Assembly: GCF_900105335.1 (NCBI RefSeq)
Contig: NZ_LT629770.1
Location: 1,302,001-1,366,000 of the forward strand
Direction: 5' to 3'
From: Microbacterium paraoxydans
Lineage (GTDB): Bacteria > Actinomycetota > Actinomycetes > Actinomycetales > Microbacteriaceae
DNA: 64,000 nt
Positions 46,021-55,010 of the stretch are shown here, one piece after another. How positions within the stretch are numbered: position 1 is the first letter of the stretch; every line of letters begins with the position of its first letter. The position numbers and the translations under genes were made by a program. The notes below the pieces were generated by a model. The model had not been told where the DNA came from. It saw nothing but the letters and a program-made list of their open reading frames with translations, and made no database searches.

Positions 46021-47688
46021 TCACCGCGGCAGCGGCACCTCGATGATCTGGCGACCGCCGCGCGGCGTCGTCAGCGCCTGGTCGAGAGCGGTGCGCGTGG
46101 TGACCCGCTGATACTCCCAGCCGTAGGCGAGCGCGAGGTGCTCCAGGCGCACCCCGTGCGGGGTGTAGAACACGCGATCGAGATGTGCGGCCGGCGCGGT
46201 GCCCGCCACCTCCAGGCCGTCGAAGATCGTCCCACCGCCGTCGTTGCCGACGATGACCTGGAGGCGCGGCTCCGTCTCGTCGCTCGGGGACAGCAGCGCA
46301 CCGACGTCGTGGAGGAACGCGAGGTCGCCGAGCAGCACGCGGGTCACGCCGGGGGCCCCGGCGGCCTGACTGGCGACGGCGATACCCGTGGCGGTGGCGA
46401 TCGTGCCGTCGATCCCGGCGAGTCCGCGGTTGGCGTGCACGGGGACCTTCTTGCCGCCGAGCACCTCGTCGGCGACGCGGACGAGGCGCGACGATCCGAA
46501 GACCAGACGGTCATGCGGCCAGGTGGCCCGCCACACCGCATCCACGAGGCGCTCCCGGTCGAGCGGGCGTCGCACCGCGTCGAGTTCCGCGCGCACGGCG
46601 TCACGACGGGCGGCGAAGTCGGTGGAGGAGAGCCCCTCGGTGTCCGGGGCGTTCTCGCTGAGATCAACGGCCTCATCGGCGGCGGCCCGCATCCACGCGC
46701 CGAGCCACTCCCGGTCGGTCTCCCCCTGGGCGACCGTGACGGCCGCGACGGCGCGCGTGCGGTGATTCAGATTCAGCTCCTCGCCGCCCTTGCGGACCGC
46801 GATCACGTCCACGTCCGCGCGGGAGAGCAGCCGTGCGGCCTCGCGGCTGAGCGTCGGGTGTCCGAGCACGACCACCCGTTCGACGCGTCCGCCGAGGTCG
46901 TCCCGGGACAGCAGCCGACGATACCCGTGCACCACCTGGCGTCCGAAGCGCGCGCCGCTGACGATCTCCGCGATGAGCGGCCACCCACCGGCATGGGCGA
47001 TCTCCTCCGCCGCGGCACCCGCATCGGCGCCCGCGAGGACCACGGTGCGCGGCCCGCGCTCCAGCGCGAACGCCTCCGGCTCCGGCAGGCGCGGCGCCTC
47101 CCCCGGCGTCAGCGTCCGTGTCGGCATCGCACCCGACAGCGGCTCGCGGGACGGAAGGTTCAGGTGCACCGGACCGGCGACGCCGGGAAGCCCGGACTCG
47201 GGCTCCGCCGCTCCGAGCGCGAGGCCGACCACGCGCGCGGCGAGGCCGTCCCACGTGCCGTCTCCGGGGACGGGCGCGTCGAGCTGCGCACGGACCCAGG
47301 GGTGGAACAGCCCCTCCTGGACGGTCGCCTGATTCGCACCGACCCCCCGCAGCTCGGGAGGCCGATCCGCGGTGAGCAGCAGCAGCGGCACCCCGGAGTG
47401 GAAGGCCTCCATCGTGGCCGGGAGGAGGTTCGCGACAGCCGTGCCGCTGGTGCATACGAGCGCGACGGGGACCCGGGTCTCCCGTGCGATGCCGAGGGCG
47501 GTGAATCCGGCGACCCGCTCGTCGATCCGCACGTGCACGCGCAGCGCGTCCTCGTCGGCGAAGGCCGCCGCGGCGAGCGCGAGAGCCTGCGACCGCGAGC
47601 CGGGAGACACCACGACATCACGGACGCCGTGGGACACGAGGTCGGCGAACAGGGAGGCCGCGGCCTCCATCGCCGGCGACGACGTCAC
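46021..47688 (-). CDS. menD: SEPHCHC synthase (MenD)
   Basis: 555 residues, ThDP enzyme. N-terminal PYR domain with DVVVSPGSRSQALALAAAAF and CTSGTAVANLLPATMEAFHS; C-terminal PP domain with GDLAFLHDVGALL and the ThDP-Mg motif VIVGNDGGGTIFDGL. It joins isochorismate and 2-oxoglutarate in menaquinone synthesis. GTG 47688 overlaps the stop of the upstream small gene by 4 nt. Confidence 0.95.
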   Translation of the reverse strand: MTSSPAMEAAASLFADLVSHGVRDVVVSPGSRSQALALAAAAFADEDALRVHVRIDERVAGFTALGIARETRVPVALVCTSGTAVANLLPATMEAFHSGVPLLLLTADRPPELRGVGANQATVQEGLFHPWVRAQLDAPVPGDGTWDGLAARVVGLALGAAEPESGLPGVAGPVHLNLPSREPLSGAMPTRTLTPGEAPRLPEPEAFALERGPRTVVLAGADAGAAAEEIAHAGGWPLIAEIVSGARFGRQVVHGYRRLLSRDDLGGRVERVVVLGHPTLSREAARLLSRADVDVIAVRKGGEELNLNHRTRAVAAVTVAQGETDREWLGAWMRAAADEAVDLSENAPDTEGLSSTDFAARRDAVRAELDAVRRPLDRERLVDAVWRATWPHDRLVFGSSRLVRVADEVLGGKKVPVHANRGLAGIDGTIATATGIAVASQAAGAPGVTRVLLGDLAFLHDVGALLSPSDETEPRLQVIVGNDGGGTIFDGLEVAGTAPAAHLDRVFYTPHGVRLEHLALAYGWEYQRVTTRTALDQALTTPRGGRQIIEVPLPR

Positions 47689-48035
47689 GGGCGCGGATCC
47701 GCGGCGGGCGGCTCGTCGGTCTCCTCGTCGAGCCGCGCGAGCTCCTCCTCGAGACGACGGATGCGGGCGTCCTGCTCCGCCTTGCTGATGCTGCGGAGGA
47801 ACGCGGGGTCGTCGTCGGGAGCGACGGTGCGCGGCACGCCCTGGTCGTTGGCCCGGCGACGGCCGATGACGAACCAGAGGATCCCGCCGATGACGGGGAT
47901 GAGGACGACGATGGCGACCCAGGCGGCCTTGGGCACGCCCCGGTGCCGCGTCGCCGGCTGCACGGCACAGTCGACGATGCTGTACACCCAGAACACGGCG
48001 GCGAGGAAGCCGCCGACGATCAGTAGTCTCGCCAC
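47685..48035 (-). CDS. PLDc_N-type two-helix membrane protein
   Basis: 116 residues. Helix one LLIVGGFLAAVFWVYSIVDC, helix two AAWVAIVVLIPVIGGILWFV, then GRRRANDQ, the phospholipase D nuclease N-terminal (PLDc_N) pattern without any PLD domain. A charged coiled tail (KAEQDARIRRLEEELARLDE) follows. Leaderless start: TACACT (48042-48047) 6 nt before GTG. Likely a membrane anchor or regulator; function unknown. Confidence 0.8.
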   Translation of the reverse strand: MARLLIVGGFLAAVFWVYSIVDCAVQPATRHRGVPKAAWVAIVVLIPVIGGILWFVIGRRRANDQGVPRTVAPDDDPAFLRSISKAEQDARIRRLEEELARLDEETDEPPAADPRP

Positions 48036-48109
48036 CCCTCCAGTGTAGGCATGTCGGGGTCGGACGGGCCCGGGGCGGGCAAAGCGTCCGTTGCTAGACT
48101 GCGCGGGAC

Positions 48110-48529
48110 ATGCCGCCCCTCGCCCCCGTTCCGACGCCGCGAGCGCGCGCCGAGCGGGTCCTGCAGAGCCGGATCGTCATCGCCGTCGGCCTCGCGCTCC
48201 TGCTCGTCGTCGGCGCGTGGTCGGCCTCGCACGGGACGGCGGATGCGCACGCGACCCTGTGCCTCGCCCCGGGCGTCTCGCAGCCGGTCGACACCTCGGC
48301 TGCGGGACCGGTCACCGAGGTCGCACCGGCGGATCCGGCCGCCGCGGCGGCGTGCGCGGCGGCAGCTCTCTGCTGCGTCGCCCTCGTCCTTCTCTTCCGG
48401 CACCTGCGCACCAGAAGCGGCCTGCGGTTCCGCGATCTCCTCCCCCGGGCGACCACACGGTTCCGCGCCGGCCCCCGCCCGTTCGTGCCCGCGGTCTCGC
48501 TCATCCAGCTCTCCATCTCCCGCACCTGA
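48110..48529 (+). CDS. Hypothetical membrane protein
   Basis: 139 residues. One N-terminal helix (IVIAVGLALLLVVGAWSASH), an Ala/Pro-rich exposed stretch with two Cys, a second helix (ACAAAALCCVALVLLFRHLR), and a basic tail. Resembles small actinobacterial DUF6153-like proteins only in layout. It precedes the DsbA-like gene by 64 nt. Not recognised further. Confidence 0.6.
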   Translation: MPPLAPVPTPRARAERVLQSRIVIAVGLALLLVVGAWSASHGTADAHATLCLAPGVSQPVDTSAAGPVTEVAPADPAAAAACAAAALCCVALVLLFRHLRTRSGLRFRDLLPRATTRFRAGPRPFVPAVSLIQLSISRT

Positions 48530-48593
48530 TCCGACGCCGGCTCCAGCCGCCTCCGCGGCACCCCTCGTCGTATCACCCGTGTTTGGAGACCCC

Positions 48594-49247
48594 ATGAAGA
48601 CCCCCGTCAAGGCGACCCTGATCGCCGTCGCCGTCGCCGTCGTGCTGCTCGTCGTCGGCATCGTCTATGCCCTCAGCCAGCAGCCCGCGCAGCCCGACCC
48701 CGAGGCCGGCGAGAAGCTGCCCACCGTCCGCACCGACTCCCACGTGCTCGACGAGGGCGGCCCCGACGCCGTCACGGTCGTCGAGTTCCTCGACTTCGAG
48801 TGCGAGGCCTGCGGCGCCTTCTACCCGATCGTGGAGGAGCTGCGCGCCACCTACGACGGCGACATCCGGTACGTCACCCGGTACTTCCCCCTGCCCGGGC
48901 ACGTGAACTCGACGCAGGCCGCTCTCGCCGCCGAGGCCGCCGCGCAGCAGGGCCGTTACGAGGAGATGTTCCACAGGTTGTTCGAGACGCAGGCGCAGTG
49001 GGGCGAGCAGTCGGCGGAGACACCCGAGGTGTTCCGCGCGTTCGCCGAGGACCTCGGCCTCGACCTGGCCGCGTACGACGCCGCGGTCGCCGATCCGGCG
49101 ACCCTCGCCCGTGTGCAGCAGGACAAGCGCGACGGCGAGCGGCTGGGCGTGAGCAGCACCCCGACCTTCTTCGTCGACGGCGAGAAGGTCGAACTCGTCG
49201 AGTGGAACGACCTGGAGGAGGCGATCGCGAAGGCCGTCGCCGAGTGA
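48594..49247 (+). CDS. Membrane-anchored DsbA-like thioredoxin protein, second copy
   Basis: 217 residues. N-terminal anchor ATLIAVAVAVVLLVVGIVYA, then a DSBA domain with active site FECEACGAFYP (CEAC) and cis-proline loop VSSTPTFFVDG. The CEAC centre differs from the CPVC of the protein at 9117, so the two probably differ in redox potential or partner. ATG 48594 follows GGAG. Confidence 0.88.
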   Translation: MKTPVKATLIAVAVAVVLLVVGIVYALSQQPAQPDPEAGEKLPTVRTDSHVLDEGGPDAVTVVEFLDFECEACGAFYPIVEELRATYDGDIRYVTRYFPLPGHVNSTQAALAAEAAAQQGRYEEMFHRLFETQAQWGEQSAETPEVFRAFAEDLGLDLAAYDAAVADPATLARVQQDKRDGERLGVSSTPTFFVDGEKVELVEWNDLEEAIAKAVAE

Positions 49248-49296
49248 TCCGGTGGGTGGGGTCGCCGTGCGGCGGCCCCACCTCTACGCTGAGCGC

Positions 49297-51369
49297 ATGA
49301 CCTCGGAGCGCCCCTCGTCGGCCCGCCTCCTGTTCGGGGCCCTGCGGACCACGCCGGCGACGCTGACGATGATCGGTCTCGTGCTGCTCACCGGCGTGAT
49401 CTGGCAGGGGCTGTGGCGGCCGTTCGAGGACTCGGCCCTCTTCCCCGCCGTCGCCTACGGGCTGCCGAGCCTGGCCGAGGGCAAGTGGTGGACGCCGGTC
49501 ACGGGGACGTTCTTCGTCAATGAACCCTGGGTCTACCTCTTCACCATCGCCGGGTTCTGGGGCATGGGCTTCCTGGAGCACCGTCGCGGCACGCGGGTCG
49601 CCGTCGCCTACTTCGCGGTCGGACAGCTCTTCGCCGTCTTCGCCACCGCCCTGTTCCTGCTGCTCGTGTCGCAGCTGCCGTGGGCGTGGGCGCAGACCCA
49701 GGCGCAGGCCCTCGACGTCGGGGCGTCCGGCGGGACCATGGCCTGCATCGCCGCCGCCGTCGGCCTGTTCCGTCCGCCGTGGCGGGTGCGCGCGTGGCTG
49801 GTGCTCCTCGGATTCGTCTTCGTCGCGATGATGTTCTGGGGAAAGCTCGCCGACCTCGAGCATCTGTTCGCGGTGCTGCTCATCCTCTTCGTCGACCGGA
49901 GCCTGCGCGTGCGGCGCACGACCGTCCGGGAGCAGCGGCTGATCGCCGTGATGGCCGTGCTCACGCTCGTGGCCATCGAGATCATCACGGTCCTCGTGCC
50001 GACCGATGGCCCGTTCGGCCCCACGGACCCGGCCTCCGGCGGGTTCATCGACACGGCGATCGACGTCGCTGTGATCCTCTTCATCGCGAACGGCCTGCGG
50101 CGCGGTCGCCGCTGGGCGTGGGTCGTCGCCATCATCCTCGGACCTCTCAACGTGCTGGCCGCCACCCTCGTCCTGGTCCTCATCATCCTCACGAGCGAGG
50201 CGCAGCTCGAGACGGTGATCGACGCGGAGACCGAGCTCACGCTCGCCACGGGCGTGCTCTGGGCACTGGTGCTGGTCTACCTCGTCGCGGTGCGGCGGGC
50301 GTTCCGCGCTCGCCGCTCGACCGGGGTCGGCCGGCAGCCCGCCCCGACGCCGGACGAGCTCCGCCGCGAACTGCGGGCGCATGGCGGCGGCACGCTCTCC
50401 TGGATGACGACGTGGGAGGGCAACGGCTATGCCCGCGTGGACGGCGGGATCGTCGCGTATCAGCGTCGCAACGGCGTCGCGCTGGCGCTCGCCGACCCGA
50501 TCGGGCCGGCGGAGTCCCGTGCGACGGCAGTGCGCGACTTCATCCACACGGCCGAGGACGCCGGCCTCGTGCCGTGCTTCTTCAGCGCGGACGAGGCGAC
50601 GAGGGAGGCCGTCCCGGAGACCTGGCGCAGCCTCGTGGTGGCGGACGACACGATCGTCGACCTCCCCGGCCTCACCTTCACCGGCAAGCGCTGGCAACCG
50701 GTGCGCACCTCCCTCAACCGGGCGGGGCGGGAGCAGATGACCTTCCGGCTCACCCACCTCGCCGCGGAGACCTGGGGACTGCGGCAGCAGCTCCGCGCGA
50801 TCTCCGAGGCATGGGTCGGCGACAAGGACCTTCCGGAGATGCGGTTCACGCTCGGGACCCTGGAGGAGGCGGAGGACCCCGAGGTCCGCCTCGCGCTCGC
50901 TATCGCTCCGAACGGCGACGTCGACGGCTTCCTGTCCTGGCTGCCCGTGTACGGGGAGGGCGGGGTGGTGCGCGGCTGGACCCTCGACCTCATGCGACGC
51001 CGCGAGGGCGGCTTCGGACCGGTGATGGAGTACCTGATCGGCGCCTCCGCCCAGCAGTTCTCGGAGGAGGGCGCCGAGATCATGTCGCTCTCCGGCGCTC
51101 CGCTCGCACACGACTACCCGCCGGACGCGGGGGTGATCGCCGCGTTGAGCGAGCGCCTCGCCGACGCGCTCGAGCCCGTTTACGGCTTCCGCTCGCTGCA
51201 CCGGTTCAAGGAGAAGTTCCACCCCCGCTACGAGACCATGTACCTGCTCTTCCGCGACGAGAGCGACCTCACCCGCATCGGCGGCGCCCTCACCCGGGCC
51301 TTCCTCCCCGATGCCACGCTGCGGCAGTTCGCCGGGGCGGGGGTGGAGCTCGTCCGCGGGGAGCGCTGA
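49297..51369 (+). CDS. Rhomboid-like membrane domain fused to a DUF2156/MprF-type aminoacyl-PG synthase domain
   Basis: 690 residues. The N-terminal half has about eight membrane helices; helices 1-6 look rhomboid-like, with DVGASGGTMACIAAAVGL (GASG, a GxSx motif) and LADLEHLFAVLLILFVD (a His). The C-terminal ~320 residues (from GGTLSWMTTWEGNGYARVDG, with HRFKEKFHPRYETMYLLF) match the LPG-synthase C-terminal/DUF2156 acyl-transfer fold. It may aminoacylate a membrane lipid; whether the rhomboid part cuts proteins is unknown. TACGCT (49285-49290) lies 6 nt before ATG 49297, which is preferred over the start at 49252. Confidence 0.8.
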   Translation: MTSERPSSARLLFGALRTTPATLTMIGLVLLTGVIWQGLWRPFEDSALFPAVAYGLPSLAEGKWWTPVTGTFFVNEPWVYLFTIAGFWGMGFLEHRRGTRVAVAYFAVGQLFAVFATALFLLLVSQLPWAWAQTQAQALDVGASGGTMACIAAAVGLFRPPWRVRAWLVLLGFVFVAMMFWGKLADLEHLFAVLLILFVDRSLRVRRTTVREQRLIAVMAVLTLVAIEIITVLVPTDGPFGPTDPASGGFIDTAIDVAVILFIANGLRRGRRWAWVVAIILGPLNVLAATLVLVLIILTSEAQLETVIDAETELTLATGVLWALVLVYLVAVRRAFRARRSTGVGRQPAPTPDELRRELRAHGGGTLSWMTTWEGNGYARVDGGIVAYQRRNGVALALADPIGPAESRATAVRDFIHTAEDAGLVPCFFSADEATREAVPETWRSLVVADDTIVDLPGLTFTGKRWQPVRTSLNRAGREQMTFRLTHLAAETWGLRQQLRAISEAWVGDKDLPEMRFTLGTLEEAEDPEVRLALAIAPNGDVDGFLSWLPVYGEGGVVRGWTLDLMRRREGGFGPVMEYLIGASAQQFSEEGAEIMSLSGAPLAHDYPPDAGVIAALSERLADALEPVYGFRSLHRFKEKFHPRYETMYLLFRDESDLTRIGGALTRAFLPDATLRQFAGAGVELVRGER

Positions 51370-51407
51370 CCCCCGCGGACCCTGGACGCCGCGCCGGGTC
51401 CTTCTGC

Positions 51408-52685
51408 TCAGACCCGCGCTTCGGCGACGCCGACGGCGTCCTGCGTCTCCGAGACGGGACGCTTCGCGGTGTTCGCGATATGCGCTCGCGCGACGACGAA
51501 TGCGGCGACGACCATGATCCCGACGCCCAGCCAGTACGGCGCGGCATGGCTGACCGCGGTGTAGAGGGCGGCCGCGATCAACGGGGCGATCGTGCCCATC
51601 GCGGCGTTGAGGGACTGCGTGGCGCCTCCGAGCCAGCCCTGCTCGTCGTCGCCGACGGCGTTGGACATCGCCCCGTCCATCGCAGCCTGCGCCGCGCCCT
51701 GACCGGCGGCGAGCAGGAGCGCCCCGACGATGAAGAGCCACGGCTGGGCGAGCAGGGAAGCCACGACCGCGAGACCGGCGAGACCGACCGCCTGCGCGGT
51801 GATGGCACTGACGATCACGCCGCGCTCCCCCATCCGCGGCAGCAGGATGCCGAGCAGCACGCCCTGGATGAGGATGTCGATGATGCCCACGCCTGCCGTG
51901 AGCAGGCCGATCTGCGTCGGCCCCCACTGGATGGCGTCGAGGGCCAGCACGCTGAAGTTGTTCACGAAGAATCCGAACGGCAGCGCGAGCAGTGCGAACG
52001 CGATCATCAGCCCGCGGAGCTCGGGCCGACCGAACGCGGTACGGAACACGCCGAACGGCTGGACGTCGCGGAGAGCGATCCGGGCGATGCGGTTCTCCGG
52101 CCGCAGGCTCTCCGGCAGCAGGAAGATGCTGAGGACCGCGATCGTGAGACCGACCGCCGCGGTGAGGAACACGGGCAGGCGCAGGTCGATCGCGGCGAGC
52201 AGACCGCCGATGGCAGGGCCGATCATGGTGCCGATCCCGGTCAGCGCGCCGAGGAGCCCGAAGCGCTGCGCGCGCTTCTCGGGTGGCGTGATGTCGGCCA
52301 GGTAGGCGAACAGGGCGGGAAGGTCTCCGGCCGTCAGCCCCTGGATGACACGGGCGAGCACGAGCACCCAGATCGCCCCACCCACGCCGAACAGGGCCAT
52401 CGAGAAGGCCGCGCCGAACGCCGCGACGATGATGACGGGTCGTCGTCCGAACCGGTCGGAGAGCCGCCCGAGGAGCGGTGCGGCGAGGAAGGCGCACAGC
52501 CCGTTGACCGCTTCCAGCACCCCGACCCAGAGGGCGAGGTCGTCTTCGTGCGCGACGTACTGCAGCACGACGAACGGCAGGACAGGAAGGACGACGGTCA
52601 TGCCGATGACCGTGAGCATCGTCAGGACGACGAGCATGACCCAGGCGCGGCCGGCGCCGCGAACGGGGAGATGAGGTGAAGTCAT
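51408..52685 (-). CDS. MFS drug efflux transporter, TetA-like
   Basis: 425 residues, 12 helices. Motif A GRLSDRFGRRPVIIV between helices 2 and 3; YLADITPPEKRAQRFGLLGA and AQAAMDGAMSNAVGDDEQGW match the Tet/DHA1 type. It probably exports a drug or metabolite by proton antiport. Divergent from a TetR gene 70 bp away. TTGACA-16-TACACT with the -10 box 6 nt before the ATG makes a strong leaderless promoter. Confidence 0.9.
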   Translation of the reverse strand: MTSPHLPVRGAGRAWVMLVVLTMLTVIGMTVVLPVLPFVVLQYVAHEDDLALWVGVLEAVNGLCAFLAAPLLGRLSDRFGRRPVIIVAAFGAAFSMALFGVGGAIWVLVLARVIQGLTAGDLPALFAYLADITPPEKRAQRFGLLGALTGIGTMIGPAIGGLLAAIDLRLPVFLTAAVGLTIAVLSIFLLPESLRPENRIARIALRDVQPFGVFRTAFGRPELRGLMIAFALLALPFGFFVNNFSVLALDAIQWGPTQIGLLTAGVGIIDILIQGVLLGILLPRMGERGVIVSAITAQAVGLAGLAVVASLLAQPWLFIVGALLLAAGQGAAQAAMDGAMSNAVGDDEQGWLGGATQSLNAAMGTIAPLIAAALYTAVSHAAPYWLGVGIMVVAAFVVARAHIANTAKRPVSETQDAVGVAEARV

Positions 52686-52691
52686 ACCGAA

Positions 52692-52749
52692 AGTGTAGCG
52701 ATACCAGTTTTCGTGTCAATACAGTTTTGGTTCGGATGCGCGATAAGGT
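52692..52749. promoter_or_regulatory. Divergent leaderless promoters and possible TetR operator
   Basis: Minus strand: TTGACA (52714-52719), 16 nt, TACACT (52692-52697), start codon 6 nt on. Plus strand: TAAGGT (52744-52749), 6 nt before the TetR ATG. CAGTTTT occurs twice, at 52706-52712 and 52722-52728-ish, around the TTGACA box, flanked by ACCA and TGGT, a plausible repressor site. Confidence 0.6.
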
Positions 52750-52755
52750 GGCCGC

Positions 52756-53421
52756 ATGACGACGCCCCCACCCCCGGGCCGCCGCGAGCGCAAGAAGGCC
52801 GCGACCCGCAAGAACATCTCCGACGTGGCCACCCGGATGTTCCTGGAGCGCGGATTCGACAACGTGAGCATCCGCGAGGTCGCCGACGCCGCCGATGTCT
52901 CCCCCACCACCGTGTTCGCCCACTTCCCGCAGAAGGAGGCGCTCGTCTTCGACGAGGACGACGAGCAGCGCGATCGCCTCGTCTCGGCGGTGCGCGACCG
53001 GCCGACCGGCGTGACGATCAACCGGGCCATCCACGACTTCTATGCGGCCGAGGTCGGCGCCAACCTCGACGAGCACGGTGACGACGTGGCCCGCGTCTTC
53101 CTGCGCTTCCTCAACGACACGCCGGCGCTCCGCGACTACGCGTCGAAGATGTGGCTGCGCCATGAGGATGCGCTCGCCGCGGCCATCGCCGAGGAGCTCG
53201 GCATCCCGACCCCCACCCCCGAGGTCCGGGTGTACGCGCGGTTCGTCCTGCAGATGCAGATCCTCGTCACCGAGAGCGACGACCAGCAGGCGGTGCTCGA
53301 CGCCGGCTCCGCTCTCCTCGAAAACGGCTGGGCCCCGATCGAGGAGCGGCTCACCGGCTCGCGGAGCGCACAGACGGGTCCGGACGTCAGTCCTCGCGGG
53401 GGCGCCGCCGCAGGCTCTTGA
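52756..53421 (+). CDS. TetR-family transcriptional regulator
   Basis: 221 residues. HTH at ~12-58: RKNISDVATRMFLERGFDNV, SIREVADAADVSPTTVFAHF and PQKEALVFDEDDEQ. The ligand domain is not assignable. Divergent from the MFS gene, so it most likely represses that exporter and itself. Its 3' end overlaps the convergent arfB by 35 bp. Confidence 0.9.
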   Translation: MTTPPPPGRRERKKAATRKNISDVATRMFLERGFDNVSIREVADAADVSPTTVFAHFPQKEALVFDEDDEQRDRLVSAVRDRPTGVTINRAIHDFYAAEVGANLDEHGDDVARVFLRFLNDTPALRDYASKMWLRHEDALAAAIAEELGIPTPTPEVRVYARFVLQMQILVTESDDQQAVLDAGSALLENGWAPIEERLTGSRSAQTGPDVSPRGGAAAGS

Positions 53422-53827
53422 CGTCGGTGCGGCGGTGCTTGGCCGTCAGCCGCCGCTCCTTCGACCCCCGACTCGGCTTCGTCGCCCGCCGGGCGGGCGC
53501 CGGCGGACGCACCGCCTCCGCGACGAGGGCGGCAAGCCGATCCCGCGCAGCTTCCCGATTGCGCAGCTGCGCGCGGTGCTCGGACGCGGCGATCGTCAGC
53601 ACGCCGTCGACCAGCCGTCCGCCGAGCCTCTCCAGGATCCGGTCGCGCTGCGTCGGCGACAGGGCCGCGGAGTTCGCCGCATCCCAGACCAGCTCCACCC
53701 GGGAGTCCGTGGTGTTCACGCCCTGACCGCCGGGCCCCGACGATCGCGAGAACCGCCACGACAGTTCGGCCTCCGGGATCGTCAGACCCGCGGACACCCG
53801 GAGTCCGGGGCGAGGGGCGGAAGGCAT
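53387..53827 (-). CDS. arfB: Alternative ribosome-rescue factor ArfB
   Basis: 146 residues. The peptide-release motif SSGPGGQGVNTTDSRVEL (GGQ) starts near residue 30. It lacks the codon-recognition domains of RF1 and RF2 and ends in a basic tail (KHRRTDVKSLRRRPRED), as in ArfB/YaeJ. It frees peptides from ribosomes stalled without a stop codon. Convergent overlap with the TetR gene. Confidence 0.93.
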   Translation of the reverse strand: MPSAPRPGLRVSAGLTIPEAELSWRFSRSSGPGGQGVNTTDSRVELVWDAANSAALSPTQRDRILERLGGRLVDGVLTIAASEHRAQLRNREAARDRLAALVAEAVRPPAPARRATKPSRGSKERRLTAKHRRTDVKSLRRRPRED

Positions 53828-53868
53828 GCCTCCATCATCCGGGATGAACGGACGAGCCGAGGACGGAG

Positions 53869-53944
53869 TGGACGCGACGGCGGGAGTCGAACCCGCAACG
53901 CCTCCGGATATGAGCCGGGGCCCGGGACCGCCCGGATCGCCGCG
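53869..53944 (-). tRNA. Atypical tRNA-like gene with CAU anticodon
   Basis: 76 nt with encoded CCA (53869-53871). Acceptor stem 53938-53944 with 53873-53879 (7 pairs, one G-U). T-arm is canonical: GCGGG stem and TTCGACT loop (53880-53896). The anticodon loop CTCATAT gives CAU (53910-53912). The D-arm is abnormal: CCGG stems around GCGGTC, no T8, no A14; the top anticodon-stem pair is C-A; the discriminator is T. CAU could mean Met or, if C34 is modified, Ile. It could be a divergent tRNA or a decaying copy. Confidence 0.5.
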
Positions 53945-54125
53945 ATGGGGATGACGTTACCCGGCCGTGATCATCCCCGCCAGAACCGTTGCCTGGGATA
54001 ACACCATGAGTCGCCGGATGACGGAGACGGCTAGCGTCGCCGTCGCTCGCCGTCAACCGGTTCGACCGCGCCGCGCCGCCGCCGTACCGTCGCTCGCACC
54101 GATGACGCCCGAGCAGGAGGCCGAC

Positions 54126-54992
54126 ATGTCCGAATCTCAGCACAACGACAAGACCCCGACGCCGATGGCGGAGGCCGGAGAGCCGCAGGCGCGGCTGGAG
54201 GCCGAGGCCCGCCGCGCGATCGTGACCGGTGCCGACTCCGGGATCGGTCGTGCCACCGCCGTCGCCCTCGCCGCAGCGGGTATCGACGTCGGCATCACCT
54301 GGCACCGCGACGAGGCCGGCGCCCAGGAGACCGCGGACGAGGTGCGCAGCCACGGCGCCCGCGCGGTGGTGACACAGCTCGACGTCTCCGACATCCCCGC
54401 GTGCGGCGACGTGGTCGACGGGCTGATCGCGGAACTCGGCGGCGTCGACGTGTTCGTCAACAACGCGGGGGCCGGGCTCCAGACCCCGTTCCTCGACGTG
54501 ACGCTCGAGGAGTGGAACCGGGTGCTCGACACCGACCTCACCGGAGCCTTCGTCTGCCTGCAGCGGGCGGCCCGGTCGATGGTCACCGCGGGGCGCGGTG
54601 GGCGGCTGATCTCCGTGACCAGCGTGCACGAGCACCAGCCGATGGTGGGGGCGAGCGCGTATGACACCGCCAAGCATGGCCTCGGCGGACTCATGAAGAA
54701 CCTCGCACTGGAGCTCGGCCGGTATGGGATCAGCGCCGTGAGCGTCGCTCCGGGTGAGATCGCGACCCCGATGACCGGGCAGACCGACACCGACCCGCAC
54801 ACCGAGGACCGCCCCGGCATCCCGCTCGGACGCCCCGGCGACGCCCGCGAGGTCGCCGCCCTGATCGCGTTCCTCGCCTCGCCCGAGGCCGCCTACATCT
54901 CCGGCGCCTCCGTCGTGATCGACGGCGGGATGCTGCAGATGGGACCCCAGGCGGGCGCGGCGATCGAGAGCCACGACTGGCGCACGGTCTGA
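54126..54992 (+). CDS. Short-chain dehydrogenase/reductase
   Basis: 288 residues from ATG 54126, which has AGGAGG 6 nt upstream; the open frame back to 53967 is not SDR-like. A polar N-terminal ~30 residues precedes AIVTGADSGIGRATAVALAA (TGxxxGIG), NNAG, and the YxxxK pair in YDTAKHGLGG; SPEAAYISGASVVIDGGMLQ closes the fold. It is an NAD(P)-dependent oxidoreductase; the glucose dehydrogenase-like subgroup is likely, but the substrate is unknown. Confidence 0.9.
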   Translation: MSESQHNDKTPTPMAEAGEPQARLEAEARRAIVTGADSGIGRATAVALAAAGIDVGITWHRDEAGAQETADEVRSHGARAVVTQLDVSDIPACGDVVDGLIAELGGVDVFVNNAGAGLQTPFLDVTLEEWNRVLDTDLTGAFVCLQRAARSMVTAGRGGRLISVTSVHEHQPMVGASAYDTAKHGLGGLMKNLALELGRYGISAVSVAPGEIATPMTGQTDTDPHTEDRPGIPLGRPGDAREVAALIAFLASPEAAYISGASVVIDGGMLQMGPQAGAAIESHDWRTV

Positions 54993-55010
54993 GCGCGGAC
55001 CGGCCGTGAC

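Noticed and set aside
48874..53163. Very long open frame of 1429 codons on the minus strand
   Set aside because: It runs antisense through the DsbA-like, rhomboid-DUF2156, MFS and TetR genes; it is Arg/His/Gly-rich noise typical of shadow frames in high-GC DNA.
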